In this document: positions 41,689 to 50,906 of the stretch, piece after piece
Layout: each line of letters begins with the position of its first letter
How positions within the stretch are numbered: position 1 is the stretch's first letter
Assembly (NCBI RefSeq): GCF_000189255.1
Contig: NZ_AEVS01000102.1
Span: 1-64,000 of the forward strand
Source of the DNA: Vibrio brasiliensis LMG 20546
Lineage (GTDB): Bacteria; Pseudomonadota; Gammaproteobacteria; Enterobacterales; Vibrionaceae
Direction: 5' to 3'
DNA length: 64,000 nucleotides
Program-made: the position numbers and the translations under genes
The notes under the pieces: generated by a model
What the model was told of the DNA's origin: nothing
What the model saw: only the letters and a program-made list of their open reading frames with translations
Database searches by the model: none

Positions 41689-42066
41689 ATGTCACTATCT
41701 AAAGAGCAGTTAGAGTCAGTAAACAAGATGCGTCCAGATGAGCGCTTTAACTACTGTATCAAAGAGATCGCTAAGCACCGTCAAGTTTGGATTCTCACCG
41801 ACGAACACGGCTGCGTTATGCTCAATACTGAGGATGAAGATTGTGTTCCTGTGTGGCCTCATCAAGAGTTTGCAGAGCAGTGGGCGACGGGAGAATGGGA
41901 ACACTGTAAAGCAGAATCTATCTCTACCGCTAAATGGTTCAGTCGTTGGACTTACGGTCTGGAAGATGATGAGCTATCCGTTGTCGTGTTCCCTAACGAT
42001 AACGAAGAAGGGGTTGTGCTATACCCTGATGAGTTTGAATTCGAACTTAAAAAACGCAGCAATTAA
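41689..42066 (+). CDS. DUF2750 domain protein
   Basis: A 125-aa acidic protein. ATG 41689 has AGAGGAA upstream. The sequence MSLSKEQLESVNKMRPDERFNYCIKEI, then VWILTDEHGCVML and VPVWPHQEFAEQWATGEW, matches DUF2750, a family without known function (related in pattern to SUKH-like/immunity-type small proteins, but this link is uncertain). Its stop codon overlaps the stop of the convergent DUF2927 gene. Confidence 0.85.
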   Translation: MSLSKEQLESVNKMRPDERFNYCIKEIAKHRQVWILTDEHGCVMLNTEDEDCVPVWPHQEFAEQWATGEWEHCKAESISTAKWFSRWTYGLEDDELSVVVFPNDNEEGVVLYPDEFEFELKKRSN

Positions 42067-42845
42067 TAGCCGATGAGCTGAAATAACTCTCCGCTTTTTG
42101 CTACAGAAACGGCCCGTTTAAGCGTGCCGTTTTTTTTATAACTACGCAAAATTTTGGCGACGATTGGCTTCACTTGTTGCTCACTCATTCCGACCTTTAA
42201 CTCAGGTTCATAGAGCAGCTTTAGCAATACCACATCCAAAGGAGAAAGCAGATCTTCCGGGGTCTGGTCATTGAAGATCGATGGGTAGGCGCTTTCTGAA
42301 TCGTTAGGTAAGCCAAGGACCTGGGTTATCTCTTCAATGATGCAAGCCAGCAATTTTCCATGTTCTCTCGCCTGATCAACAGGGATAATGATAGCCGCAC
42401 CCGACATAGCGCCATCGCGACCGATCCGATATCCAGCTTTACATATCGCACCATAAACATTATCTAATGCGGGTGTACCTAGCTCACGCTCGATATCTTT
42501 ACGCCATTGAGATTCTTGAGTAAATATCCAGATAATATTGGCTTGCTGCCTTGATGAAACACGGGAGATAGGGTGGCCGGTTATCTCTTGTAGATGACGA
42601 ATGTGCGCATTGGTCAGTTCGTCATGGAGCTCGCGGTCTGGTACCTTGTGGTCGACCCAGATACGTATCGGTTGGTTCCATTTTACCAGCGGTTTGTTGC
42701 CGGCAGAGTACTCATTACGCAGTGCAACGTTAATGAAGGCATTCTCAACAAACTTGGTGTCTAACCAAGTCTGTTGATTGGCATAAGCAAGCACTGAAGA
42801 GCTGAATAGTGCCGCAATCAGTCCGGTTAACGCTATCCTTAGCAT
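42063..42845 (-). CDS. DUF2927 secreted protein
   Basis: A 260-aa protein with a cleavable signal peptide (MLRIALTGLIAALFSSSVLA). The mature part carries PIRIWVDHKV, RHLQEITGHPI and IIEEITQVLGLPNDS; the His/Glu pattern of the last resembles a degenerate zinc-protease region, EEITQ in place of HExxH. This matches DUF2927. It lies 8 nt after sapF and may be read with the sap operon. Function unknown. Confidence 0.82.
   Translation of the reverse strand: MLRIALTGLIAALFSSSVLAYANQQTWLDTKFVENAFINVALRNEYSAGNKPLVKWNQPIRIWVDHKVPDRELHDELTNAHIRHLQEITGHPISRVSSRQQANIIWIFTQESQWRKDIERELGTPALDNVYGAICKAGYRIGRDGAMSGAAIIIPVDQAREHGKLLACIIEEITQVLGLPNDSESAYPSIFNDQTPEDLLSPLDVVLLKLLYEPELKVGMSEQQVKPIVAKILRSYKKNGTLKRAVSVAKSGELFQLIGY
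42107..42138 (+). terminator. Terminator for DUF2750 inside the convergent DUF2927 gene
   Basis: AAACGGC (42107-42113) pairs with GCCGTTT (42126-42132), followed by a long T-run to 42138. It is oriented to end the rightward DUF2750 transcript about 40 nt past its stop, although these bases encode part of the DUF2927 protein on the other strand (KKNGTLKRAVSVA). Confidence 0.6.
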
Positions 42846-42853
42846 CTGGTTTC

Positions 42854-43639
42854 CTATTTGAAGCAGGTGGCTTTGTTAAAGTGACTTTCGACTAGCCTTT
42901 GCGTGATGGGGTGTTGTGGGCAGGAAAGCACCTGGTGTGTCTCTCCACTCTCAACCACTTCACCTTCATGCATCACCATCACTTTGTCAGTAATGTGTTT
43001 TACCACACCAATGTGCTGCGATACGTAGACAAAGGAAACCCCCATCTCTTCTTGTAGTTCCAGAAATAGGTTGATGATTTGCGAACGCATCGCCATATCG
43101 AGACCGTTAAGCGCTTCATCCGCGACGATGATCGATGGCTGCAATATAAGCGCACGAGCCAAACAGACACGCTGCTTTTGGCCAGTAGCGAGCATCTGCG
43201 GATAGAAATAGGCGTGCTCTGGTAGTAAACCAACTCTAAGCAAGGTCTCCTTGACTCGTTTAATACGGGCTTCTGGTGGCATGCTGGTATTACGCTTGAG
43301 TGGGCCTTCAAGAATACGACCAATTTGGATTCGAGGATTTAAAGAGGTGTTGGGGTCCTGAAAAATCATCCGAATCAGTTTGCAGCGTGTCGAGTAGTCT
43401 TCGTGTTCTAATAACTCACCGTTAACGCGAATCTCGCCTGAGGTCGGCTCGACTACGCCAGATAGCATGCGTGCTAAGGTCGATTTTCCAGAACCATTCT
43501 GGCCAATAAAACCTATTGTCTGACCTGCTTCAAGGCTAAAACTGACAGGCTTGACTGCTTCATGAACCTGCTTACGAAATAGCCCTGCACGAGTGATAAA
43601 GGTTTTGGATAGATCGTTGACTTCTAATAGAGCGCTCAT
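42854..43639 (-). CDS. sapF: Peptide ABC transporter ATP-binding protein SapF
   Basis: A 261-aa ABC ATPase. ATG 43639 ([14 protein letters not shown]) is chosen because it overlaps the sapD stop by four bases; an upstream reading would intrude far into sapD. Walker A is GQNGSGKST, the signature is close to [14 protein letters not shown] (a variant of LSGGQ), and Walker B is IIVADEAL. With SapA-D it forms the Sap importer linked to antimicrobial-peptide resistance and putrescine or K+ transport in enterobacteria. Confidence 0.94.
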   Translation of the reverse strand: MSALLEVNDLSKTFITRAGLFRKQVHEAVKPVSFSLEAGQTIGFIGQNGSGKSTLARMLSGVVEPTSGEIRVNGELLEHEDYSTRCKLIRMIFQDPNTSLNPRIQIGRILEGPLKRNTSMPPEARIKRVKETLLRVGLLPEHAYFYPQMLATGQKQRVCLARALILQPSIIVADEALNGLDMAMRSQIINLFLELQEEMGVSFVYVSQHIGVVKHITDKVMVMHEGEVVESGETHQVLSCPQHPITQRLVESHFNKATCFK

Positions 43640-44634
43640 GCTTTTTTCTTCTCCATGTTTAGTGGGAAGTGGCAGGCGAACTTGTGGTTCTTTATTCTTC
43701 GAGTCATAGGAATTTCTACACATTGGCGCTGAGCATAAGGGCAACGCGGCCCCAGGCGGCAGCCAATCGGCAAGTGCTGCAAGGGAGGAATAGTACCTGG
43801 CAGCGATTGCAGTTTCTCTTTATGGGGAATCCAGTCACTGAAATCTGGCATCGCTTTTAGCAGCGCAACAGTGTATGGATGCTTCGGTTTACTGAGGATC
43901 TTCTTGGTGTCAGCAGACTCTACTGATTGGCCACAATACATTACTGTGATTCGCGTCGCCCACTGAGTGATTGTTGTTAAGTCGTGACCAATCAACATGA
44001 TAGAAGTATTGTGCAACTGGTTCATTCGACTCAATAGACGCAAAATCTGCGATTGAGTAATAGGATCCAAGTCGTTGGTTGGTTCATCAGCAATCAAGAG
44101 CTTTGGTTTGGCCGCAATCGCCATGGCAATCATGATCTTCTGACATTCACCATCCGTCAGCTCGTAGGGGTAGCTGTGCATAATTTGCTGGTGGTTTTTG
44201 ATACCAACCTTATGCAGCAATGCAGTTGCCTGCTTTCTACGCCATTTAAAGCGCTCCCACCATTTACCTTCAAATGAGCGGGAAGGTATCGCTTCAATAA
44301 GCTGTTTACCGACCTCTTCAGATGGGTCAAGGCAAGTAGATGGCTCCTGAAAGATCATCGCGATATCGCGAGCAATGACACGGCGGCGCTCTTTTGGGGT
44401 TAACTGAAGCAGATCGACATTGCCAAGACGCATACGGTCAGCGGTGACCTTCCAGTTATCCTTACAAACGCCAACGATAGCTTTCGCTACCAGACTTTTA
44501 CCGGAACCTGATTCACCTACTAAGCCACGAATTTCGCCTTCGTTCATGGTCAGGCTCATGCGGTCGACCGCTTTCATCATGCCCTGAGGCGTTTCGATCT
44601 CGATAGTGAGATGGCGGATATCTAGTAAAGGCAT
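43636..44634 (-). CDS. sapD: Peptide ABC transporter ATP-binding protein SapD
   Basis: A 332-aa ABC ATPase with the oligopeptide-type C-terminal extension. Walker A is GESGSGKS, the signature region is [18 protein letters not shown] (ELTDGE in place of LSGGQ, typical of SapD), Walker B is LLIADEPT, and the C-terminal [14 protein letters not shown] carries the cysteines seen in DppD/OppD-like proteins. Overlaps sapC and sapF starts and ends by one and four bases. Confidence 0.95.
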   Translation of the reverse strand: MPLLDIRHLTIEIETPQGMMKAVDRMSLTMNEGEIRGLVGESGSGKSLVAKAIVGVCKDNWKVTADRMRLGNVDLLQLTPKERRRVIARDIAMIFQEPSTCLDPSEEVGKQLIEAIPSRSFEGKWWERFKWRRKQATALLHKVGIKNHQQIMHSYPYELTDGECQKIMIAMAIAAKPKLLIADEPTNDLDPITQSQILRLLSRMNQLHNTSIMLIGHDLTTITQWATRITVMYCGQSVESADTKKILSKPKHPYTVALLKAMPDFSDWIPHKEKLQSLPGTIPPLQHLPIGCRLGPRCPYAQRQCVEIPMTRRIKNHKFACHFPLNMEKKKA

Positions 44635-45521
44635 TATTCGATCCCCGCATTCAGTGCTTGGCGAACACCTTCACCAACAAGGTTTATGACAATAACAGTA
44701 AACATGATTGCAAGGCCGGGTAGGGTCACAGTCCAGGGAGCAAGGTAAATCAATTCTACGGAGTCGCCCAAAATAGCGCCCCATTCAGTACTCGGTGCTT
44801 GAGCACCTAAGCCCAAGAAGCCCAGAGCGGTAATATCCAAAATCGCAATTGACCATGCCAGTGTCACTTCGCTAGCCACTACGACAAGTACGTTTGGCAG
44901 GATAGAGTTCCACAGCAGATAGAAATCGTTAGCGCCATCCAGGCGAGCCGCCATGATGTAATCTTTTTCCACTTCGGTATGCACCGCTATATAAACTGAA
45001 CGGACAAAACGAGGAATCAATGCCAGGCAGATCGCCAGTAAGATATTAAATTCACCAAAGCCGAGAAAAGCGACGAAGATAATAGCTAAAAGTAGTGATG
45101 GAATTGACATCACTGTATCAAGTAAGTGGTTCAGCGTGCTGGACAGCAGGCCTTTCGTCATACCGGCAAGAACACCGATGATACAGCCGACGACTGTAGC
45201 AATTATGGTAATTAACAGAGCCGCACCAAAGGTTAAACGTGAGCCTTCAATCAGACGAGATAGGATGTCACGTCCGAGGTCGTCGGTGCCGAGGAAGTAC
45301 TCTACCGTACCAGCAGGATTCCATGACGGTGGGATCAGCAGCTCGCCAGTTTGTGCCTGTGGATCGTGAGGGGTGATCCATGGAGACAGCAGGGTAATCA
45401 AGACGATGATCGACAGACACCATAAACCAAACATCGCAAGGTTGTTGGCTCGGAAACTGCGCCAGAATCGCTCGAACTGAGTCGGGATGCGCTCTTCTTG
45501 ATAGACGTTATCGGTTAGCAT
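44634..45521 (-). CDS. sapC: Peptide ABC transporter permease SapC
   Basis: A 295-aa inner-membrane permease with six TM helices. The BPD_transp_1 EAA-type loop is seen at [17 protein letters not shown]. Its N-terminus [20 protein letters not shown] is typical of DppC/SapC. Overlaps sapB by 14 nt. Confidence 0.94.
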   Translation of the reverse strand: MLTDNVYQEERIPTQFERFWRSFRANNLAMFGLWCLSIIVLITLLSPWITPHDPQAQTGELLIPPSWNPAGTVEYFLGTDDLGRDILSRLIEGSRLTFGAALLITIIATVVGCIIGVLAGMTKGLLSSTLNHLLDTVMSIPSLLLAIIFVAFLGFGEFNILLAICLALIPRFVRSVYIAVHTEVEKDYIMAARLDGANDFYLLWNSILPNVLVVVASEVTLAWSIAILDITALGFLGLGAQAPSTEWGAILGDSVELIYLAPWTVTLPGLAIMFTVIVINLVGEGVRQALNAGIE

Positions 45522-46470
45522 ACCACTCTTTCCTTACTAGCGGATTGATCATAGCGCCAATCAAATCAGACAGAATATTGGCTGTCAGAACAAAGGTGGC
45601 GACAACAATAACGCCTGCCTGAATAGAGACATAATCTTGCTGAGATAGTGCATCTAATAGCCAGCGGCCAATGCCCGGCCAGTTGAAGATGGACTCGGTG
45701 ATAATTGCCAGAGTCAGCATACTCGACAACTGAACCCCAATCTTTGGAATGATAGGTGGAATCGCGTTGCGCAGTACATGCTGGGTAACGATCTCGTGAG
45801 TCGAAAGACCTTTAATTCGCGCCGCACGAATGTAGTTTTGTCCCATTACTTCTGCGACCGAAGTACGCATCAGGCCGATAACCTGAGTGGTTGGCGCAAG
45901 AGCCAGTACCAGACAAGGCAGGATCAAGTGTTCAATGACACTTTGCAGAGCGTGTGCGCGATAGGCACCATTGGCAAAAAACGCATCAATGATGGCGAAG
46001 CCAGTGACATGATCGATTTGGTACAACAGATCGTAGCGTCCACCAACAGGGAAGACCTCAAAGTGCAGTGAGAACACCATGATCATCAACAGAGCAATCC
46101 AGAATAGTGGCGCCGAGTAACCTGACATAGAAGTAAACGAGATGGCAGTATCAATCCATTTGCCTTGCTTCATGCCAGCCAGCGTACCAATTGGAATGCC
46201 GATAAATAGTGAGATAGTAAAGGCGATTAGACACAGCTCCAGTGTCGCAGGGAAGACGGTTTTCAGCTCATCAATGATCGGCACACCGATTTTGTTAACG
46301 CCGAAGTTAAGCTGCATCAACTCACCAAGGTAAGTTAGCCAACCACTCCAGAAGTCTTGCAATGCCCACGCAGAGTTAGGTTCTAAACGTAAAATGCTGA
46401 AACCGACCATCGTCAGGATAAGCAGAGTGATAATAAACAGGTTAAGTCGTCGAACGGAATACAACAGCAT
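45508..46470 (-). CDS. sapB: Peptide ABC transporter permease SapB
   Basis: A 320-aa permease with six TM helices, starting MLLYSVRRLNLFIITLLILT; the cytoplasmic coupling loop is ARIKGLSTHEIVTQHVLRNAIPP. Its ATG overlaps the sapA stop by one base. Confidence 0.94.
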   Translation of the reverse strand: MLLYSVRRLNLFIITLLILTMVGFSILRLEPNSAWALQDFWSGWLTYLGELMQLNFGVNKIGVPIIDELKTVFPATLELCLIAFTISLFIGIPIGTLAGMKQGKWIDTAISFTSMSGYSAPLFWIALLMIMVFSLHFEVFPVGGRYDLLYQIDHVTGFAIIDAFFANGAYRAHALQSVIEHLILPCLVLALAPTTQVIGLMRTSVAEVMGQNYIRAARIKGLSTHEIVTQHVLRNAIPPIIPKIGVQLSSMLTLAIITESIFNWPGIGRWLLDALSQQDYVSIQAGVIVVATFVLTANILSDLIGAMINPLVRKEWYANR

Positions 46471-48089
46471 TACTGTAACCTCTCGACGGTATCAAATGGC
46501 TGAGCATTAAACGGGCTCACTTTGAATCCTTTTAATGAAGTATCATGCGCTTGCATCTGCATACCATGGTTTAATGGAATGACAGGAAACTCCTCATTGA
46601 GGATGTTTTGCGCTTGTTTGTAGAGGTTCTTACGGTAACGCAATTTATCGACTTCAAGCGCCAAATCGAGCAAGAAATCAAAGTCTGGATTACACCAGCT
46701 TGAAACGTTAAGTCCCACGCGTTTTGAATCACATGATAACAACGGGCGCAAGAAGTTGTCCGGGTCTCCGGTATTGGCAATCCAACCGGTTAGATAGAGG
46801 TCGATATTGGCGTTACTATCGAGATGACTGCGATCAAAACGGTCGTTGGTCATCAGGTTCAAGGTAATACCCACATCGGCAAAGTTAGCTTGAATCAGTT
46901 CTGCCGTTTTACGCGGGCTAGGGTTGTAAGCTCTCGGCTCTAACGGTACTGACATCGTTAGTTCAAGGCCTTTACTGTAACCGGCTTCGCGCAGCAACGC
47001 TAAAGCGTAGTTACGATCATAACGAATCTGAATAGCGTCTTTTTGATAAGCCCACGAAGACGGTGGCAGAACCGAGTAAGCCTGGCTGCCGGTACCGTAA
47101 TAAACGGAATCAAGAATATTCTGGCGATTGATCGCGTAGTTAAGTGCCTTACGCACACGAGCATCGTTTAAGGCAGGATGAGAGGTGTTAACCGCGACAA
47201 AAGAGATGTTCATCGCAGGCTTAGCCGTTAACTGGACATCATCATTCTGTTCGATAATAGGTAACTGGCTCGAAAGCGGTGAGTTGAGGACATCACACTC
47301 CTTACGTAACAGTTTTGCCAATGTACCCGTGCCGCGCTGAGAAATATCAAACACCACCTGTTCCATCTTAGGTCGTGTTTTCCAGTAGCCATTGTGACGT
47401 TTAAGGCGAATAAGGTCGTTAACCTGATATTCGGCAAGATAGAAAGGACCTGTACCGATAGGGTGACTATCAAGCATGCCTTTTTCATCACTCAGTTCCA
47501 GTTGCAGAGCATACTCTTTTGAAAGAATGACCGCATGGCTAGTCGCAATGTTGGAGAGAAAGCTGTTGTCCGGACGGCTTAAAGTGAATTTCACTCTATG
47601 AGGGGAGAGTGCAGTGACATCAACAACTAAATTACTAAAATCGATACCACTAAACCAAGGGTAAAGCCCACTACCAACGTAGTGAAAAGGGTTAGTGCTA
47701 TCAATAATGCGATGAAAACTGAACACGACATCATCGGCGTTCATCGCGCGAGATGGGGTGAACCAGGCGGTATTTTGAAACTGAACACCTTTGCGTAAAT
47801 CAAAGATGTATTCTGTGCCTTCTTTATTGACCTTCCAACTGGTTGCCAGACTTGCAACTGGTTGATAGTTGTCATTATCTAGGGTCAGCAAAGTGTTATA
47901 AATCTGAGGGCTTAAGGTTTCTGACGTAATTCCACTGTCAACCAACTGAGGGTTGAATGTCGATGGGCCGCCCTGACCACAATAGACAAATCCTTTTTGG
48001 CGGATTTTGTTGTGATCAATTTCTTCACCACAGCCCGCTAACAGGCTGAGAGTAAATAACCCTAATGTAAACTGTATGAATGCTTTCAT
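46470..48089 (-). CDS. sapA: Peptide-binding lipoprotein SapA
   Basis: Solute-binding component of the Sap importer, 539 aa from ATG 48089. The N-terminus MKAFIQFTLGLFTLSLLAGC has a lipobox (LLAG-C20), so this form is a lipoprotein; E. coli SapA, as I recall, is a soluble periplasmic protein. The SBP_bac_5 pattern is present: GFVYCGQGGPSTFNPQL, YIFDLRKGVQFQNT and NARVRKALNYAINRQNI. First gene of sapABCDF, transcribed in the same direction as pspF. Confidence 0.93.
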   Translation of the reverse strand: MKAFIQFTLGLFTLSLLAGCGEEIDHNKIRQKGFVYCGQGGPSTFNPQLVDSGITSETLSPQIYNTLLTLDNDNYQPVASLATSWKVNKEGTEYIFDLRKGVQFQNTAWFTPSRAMNADDVVFSFHRIIDSTNPFHYVGSGLYPWFSGIDFSNLVVDVTALSPHRVKFTLSRPDNSFLSNIATSHAVILSKEYALQLELSDEKGMLDSHPIGTGPFYLAEYQVNDLIRLKRHNGYWKTRPKMEQVVFDISQRGTGTLAKLLRKECDVLNSPLSSQLPIIEQNDDVQLTAKPAMNISFVAVNTSHPALNDARVRKALNYAINRQNILDSVYYGTGSQAYSVLPPSSWAYQKDAIQIRYDRNYALALLREAGYSKGLELTMSVPLEPRAYNPSPRKTAELIQANFADVGITLNLMTNDRFDRSHLDSNANIDLYLTGWIANTGDPDNFLRPLLSCDSKRVGLNVSSWCNPDFDFLLDLALEVDKLRYRKNLYKQAQNILNEEFPVIPLNHGMQMQAHDTSLKGFKVSPFNAQPFDTVERLQ

Positions 48090-48183
48090 AGAAAGAACAA
48101 TTGTCTGGGACAAAGCATAATGGAACTCATCATTATGCCTTAAGATCCTCATAATTTACCACTAAATACAATCAGTAACCAAA

Positions 48184-48201
48184 GCAAAACCACAGTTTTG
48201 C
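48184..48201 (-). terminator. Weak hairpin after pspF
   Basis: Perfect 7-bp stem GCAAAAC/GTTTTGC with loop CACA lies 5 nt after the pspF stop. On the minus strand it is followed only by TTTGG, so termination before sapA may be partial. Confidence 0.4.
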
Positions 48202-48205
48202 TAGG

Positions 48206-49198
48206 TTAATTTAGGTTTGTCAGGTCGTACTTACGAACCATGCCTCTTAATTGATGGTAGCTCAGCCCGAGCAATTCCGCGGCTTTACGTTGGTTGAACT
48301 GGCTCTGCTTAAGCGCTTCAGTCAAAATCAACTGATCTTGTTGCTCCTGCCAAAGTTTATAGTCGAGAGGAAACTCAAAGCTTGTGAGTTCGGTTTTATC
48401 TGCTTCTTCACTGACGGTGACAGTCTGTTGCCAGTCAGATTGGAAAGGGTCGAAGACCAGACTTTCGATAGGATCCTGCTGTTGGCCATGTTGGTACACG
48501 GCGCGCTCGATAACGTTCTTTAGTTCACGGACGTTACCCGGCCACTGGTAGTGGCGAAGACTCTGTTCCGCCTGCGCTGAAAAGCCAACAAAGTAGTCAA
48601 AGCCGAGCTCTCGACACATCTTAATCGCGTAGTACTCGGCGAGTAGCAAAATATCTTCCTGTCGCTCACGTAACGGTGGCAGGTGAATGACATCAAACGC
48701 CAGTCGGTCTAGTAGGTCAGCTCTGAAATCACCTTTTTCGGCCATTTGAGGAAGGTCTGCGTTGGTTGCACACACCAAACGAACATTGGCATTGAGTAAC
48801 TGGTGTCCACCAACACGCTCGTATTGGCCATATTCAATCACTCGTAATAACTTTTCCTGGACCAACAATGGAGCCGTTGCGAGTTCATCCAGAAACAGAG
48901 TGCCGTTTTCAGCGCGTTCGAAACGCCCCTTGTGGCGACCTTTTGAACCCGTAAATGACCCTTGCTCGTGACCGAACAGTTCTGAGTCGATTAAGCCTTC
49001 ACTAAGCGTTGAACAGTTAAGGGAGATTAATGGTTGATCCCAACGTTTTGATAGATAGTGTAATCGTTGAGCGATGAGTTCTTTACCTGTACCACGTTCG
49101 CCAATAATTAGCACAGGTCGCTCAATCGCCGCCAGTTTTGAAACTTTATCGAGTACCGAGAGAAAAGCGGGAGACTCTCCAATGAGGTTTTGCTGCAT
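48206..49198 (-). CDS. pspF: Phage shock protein operon activator PspF
   Basis: Sigma-54 enhancer-binding protein, 330 aa, with no regulatory N-terminal domain. Walker A is GERGTGKE, the sigma-54 contact loop is GSFTGSKGR (GAFTGA family variant, ESFTGA-like), Walker B is GTLFLDELA, and a C-terminal Fis-type helix-turn-helix is in NQRKAAELLGLSYHQLRGMVRKY. It drives pspABC, divergently located, and is inhibited by PspA. Confidence 0.95.
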   Translation of the reverse strand: MQQNLIGESPAFLSVLDKVSKLAAIERPVLIIGERGTGKELIAQRLHYLSKRWDQPLISLNCSTLSEGLIDSELFGHEQGSFTGSKGRHKGRFERAENGTLFLDELATAPLLVQEKLLRVIEYGQYERVGGHQLLNANVRLVCATNADLPQMAEKGDFRADLLDRLAFDVIHLPPLRERQEDILLLAEYYAIKMCRELGFDYFVGFSAQAEQSLRHYQWPGNVRELKNVIERAVYQHGQQQDPIESLVFDPFQSDWQQTVTVSEEADKTELTSFEFPLDYKLWQEQQDQLILTEALKQSQFNQRKAAELLGLSYHQLRGMVRKYDLTNLN

Positions 49199-49221
49199 GC
49201 CATTGCTCCGTGGCGAAATTT

Positions 49222-49324
49222 ACCAATTGTTGGTTAAATTCAACATACTAATTGGTGTAATGCAATGGTCTTTTTGTTAACTGATTGATTTTAAGTGGTT
49301 TAATTTCTGGCACGCTATTTGTTA
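49222..49324 (+). promoter_or_regulatory. psp control region: sigma-54 promoter and PspF upstream sites
   Basis: CTGGCACGCTATTTGTTA at 49307-49324 matches the -24/-12 sigma-54 promoter (TGGCAC-N5-TTGC) with one change at -12. About 75-85 bp upstream, ACCAATTGTTGGT (49222-49234) is a palindrome, and CTAATTGGTG (49248-49257) is a second related site. These fit the paired upstream activation sites of PspF. The same sites overlap the start region of pspF and can autoregulate it. Confidence 0.8.
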
Positions 49325-49399
49325 TAGAGAATAGGGAACACCGAATATTGTTGAGCCGTCAGACAACGGTTCGCGTTAACTGTAATAAGGAGCCTAGCT

Positions 49400-50068
49400 A
49401 TGGGTATTTTCTCTCGATTCGCAGACATCGTTAATTCAAACATCAGCGCTCTACTGGATAAAGCTGAAGATCCAGAAAAAATGATTCGTCTAATCATTCA
49501 GGAAATGGAAGACACACTAGTCGAAGTACGTACTAACTCGGCTAAAGCCATTGCTGACAAAAAAGAGTTGGCGCGTAAAGTGGAGTCAATCGAAGACTCA
49601 ATTAATCAGTGGCAGGAAAAAGCGACTCTGGCATTGACTAAGCAGCGCGAAGATCTGGCGCGAGCGGCTCTGATTGAGAAACAGAAACTGCAAGATGTTC
49701 TTAAAGGTCTGCACACTGAACAGACGCTGGTAGAAGAGACCATTGACAAACTAACCGGTGAAATTGGCAAGCTTGAAACTAAAATCACTGAAACTCGTGC
49801 TAAACAACAAGCACTGGCAATCCGTAGCCAGACGGCGTCAAATCGTCGTGACGTGCAGAAACATCTGCATACTGCGCGTACTAGTGAAGCGATGGCAAAG
49901 TTCGAGCAGTACTCCCGCAAGATAGATGAGATGGAAGCAGAGGCGGATCTATACGCTAAAACGGGTAATGCAAAGTCATTAGATCAAGAGTTTGCAGAGC
50001 TGCAAGCTCAAGACGAAATTGAGAAAGAGCTACAAAAACTTAAGCAGCAGATGGAAGAGAAAAAGTAA
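49400..50068 (+). CDS. pspA: Phage shock protein A
   Basis: Peripheral inner-membrane protein of the ESCRT-III/Vipp1 family, 222 aa, almost entirely coiled coil. The start MGIFSRFADIVNSNISALLDKAEDPEKM is the amphipathic membrane-binding helix and conserved first hairpin. It stabilises damaged membranes and holds PspF inactive. Behind a sigma-54 promoter and AAGGAG. Confidence 0.97.
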   Translation: MGIFSRFADIVNSNISALLDKAEDPEKMIRLIIQEMEDTLVEVRTNSAKAIADKKELARKVESIEDSINQWQEKATLALTKQREDLARAALIEKQKLQDVLKGLHTEQTLVEETIDKLTGEIGKLETKITETRAKQQALAIRSQTASNRRDVQKHLHTARTSEAMAKFEQYSRKIDEMEAEADLYAKTGNAKSLDQEFAELQAQDEIEKELQKLKQQMEEKK

Positions 50069-50095
50069 TTCTCAATTTGTTTTGTTAATTTAAAT

Positions 50096-50132
50096 AGGCA
50101 GACAGTCTAACTACTCAAATTCGTCTGCCTTT
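50096..50132 (+). terminator. Hairpin between pspA and pspB
   Basis: AGGCAGAC (50096-50103) pairs with GTCTGCCT (50123-50130) with a 19-nt loop, followed by TTATT. The weak T-run suggests partial termination or mRNA stabilisation, which would leave pspA expressed above pspBC. Confidence 0.5.
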
Positions 50133-50148
50133 ATTAAGGAGTTATTGT

Positions 50149-50382
50149 ATGTCGTCATTTCTAATTGCTGGGCCGTTGATTGTCTTTCTGATTTTTGTTG
50201 CACCACTGTGGCTGTTTCTCCATTACCGTAGTAAGAAAACGGCCAGCACAGGGTTATCGAGCGAAGACTTGCAACGCTTGGAGCTGCTATCGACAAAAGC
50301 AGAAAATATGCAAAAGCGTGTTGATACGCTAGAGCGTATTCTTGATGCGGAATCACCAAGTTGGAGACGTCGTTATGAATAA
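50149..50382 (+). CDS. pspB: Phage shock protein B
   Basis: A 77-aa membrane protein: one N-terminal TM (LIAGPLIVFLIFVAPLWLFL) and a C-terminal leucine-zipper-like helix (LQRLELLSTKAENMQKRVDTLERIL). With PspC it relieves PspA inhibition of PspF. Overlaps pspC by 8 nt. Confidence 0.94.
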   Translation: MSSFLIAGPLIVFLIFVAPLWLFLHYRSKKTASTGLSSEDLQRLELLSTKAENMQKRVDTLERILDAESPSWRRRYE

Positions 50383-50764
50383 ACGTGAGTTATACCGTGA
50401 TACGGTCAATGGTAAATTGACTGGGGTATGTGCAGGTTTGGCTAATTACTTCTCACTAGAAGTTTGGTTGGTACGAATTCTTGTCATATCTGCGGCTCTA
50501 CTAGGTGGTAGTTTCTTAGTTTTACTCGCTTATGTGGCGATGACCCTGATGATCGAGAAGCAGCCAGACAACTACGTAGAAGCGATTAAAGCGCAGCAAG
50601 AGCACAAGCTCAAAAACAAACCGTGGCAACAAGGTCAGACACCAGATATGTTGCTTAATACTATCGAGAAAGATTTCGATCAGTTAGAAACACAAATCCG
50701 TGACCTTGAAGCTTATGTCACGTCGGATGCCTTTAAAGTCGATAGAGAATTTAAAGCCCTATAA
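50375..50764 (+). CDS. pspC: Phage shock protein C
   Basis: A 129-aa membrane sensor. ATG 50375 (MNKRELYRDTVNGKLTGVCAGLANYF) lies within the last codons of pspB. The PspC domain GVCAGLANYFSLEVWLVRIL is followed by TM AALLGGSFLVLLAYVAMTLMI and a charged coiled-coil tail. No pspD follows here. Confidence 0.95.
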   Translation: MNKRELYRDTVNGKLTGVCAGLANYFSLEVWLVRILVISAALLGGSFLVLLAYVAMTLMIEKQPDNYVEAIKAQQEHKLKNKPWQQGQTPDMLLNTIEKDFDQLETQIRDLEAYVTSDAFKVDREFKAL

Positions 50765-50806
50765 TCTTTGGACTCAAAAGTGCGACTTTCGACTCATATA
50801 ATGGGC

Positions 50807-50892
50807 AAATTATTAATTTTCATAATAATTTACCTCAACCGCTGTGGAAGTCGCGTTATCATTCATCTATCTTTGTAACTAGTAGCTACAAA
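50807..50892 (+). promoter_or_regulatory. Palindromic operator region of the RND efflux operon
   Basis: Two dyads precede the first adaptor gene. AAATTATTA/TAATAATTT (9-bp perfect arms, 7-nt loop) lies at 50807-50831. The 21-bp sequence at 50872-50892, TTTGTAACT-AGT-AGCTACAAA, is symmetrical at 18 of 21 positions and ends 14 bp before the start codon. The size and symmetry of the second fit a TetR-type repressor site. No repressor gene lies next to it. Confidence 0.5.
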
Positions 50893-50906
50893 TGGATGAT
50901 TGACAC

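Noticed and set aside
43640-43744. 35-codon extension of sapF
   Set aside because: It lies fully within sapD and would place a Cys-rich, non-homologous stretch before a normal ABC start.
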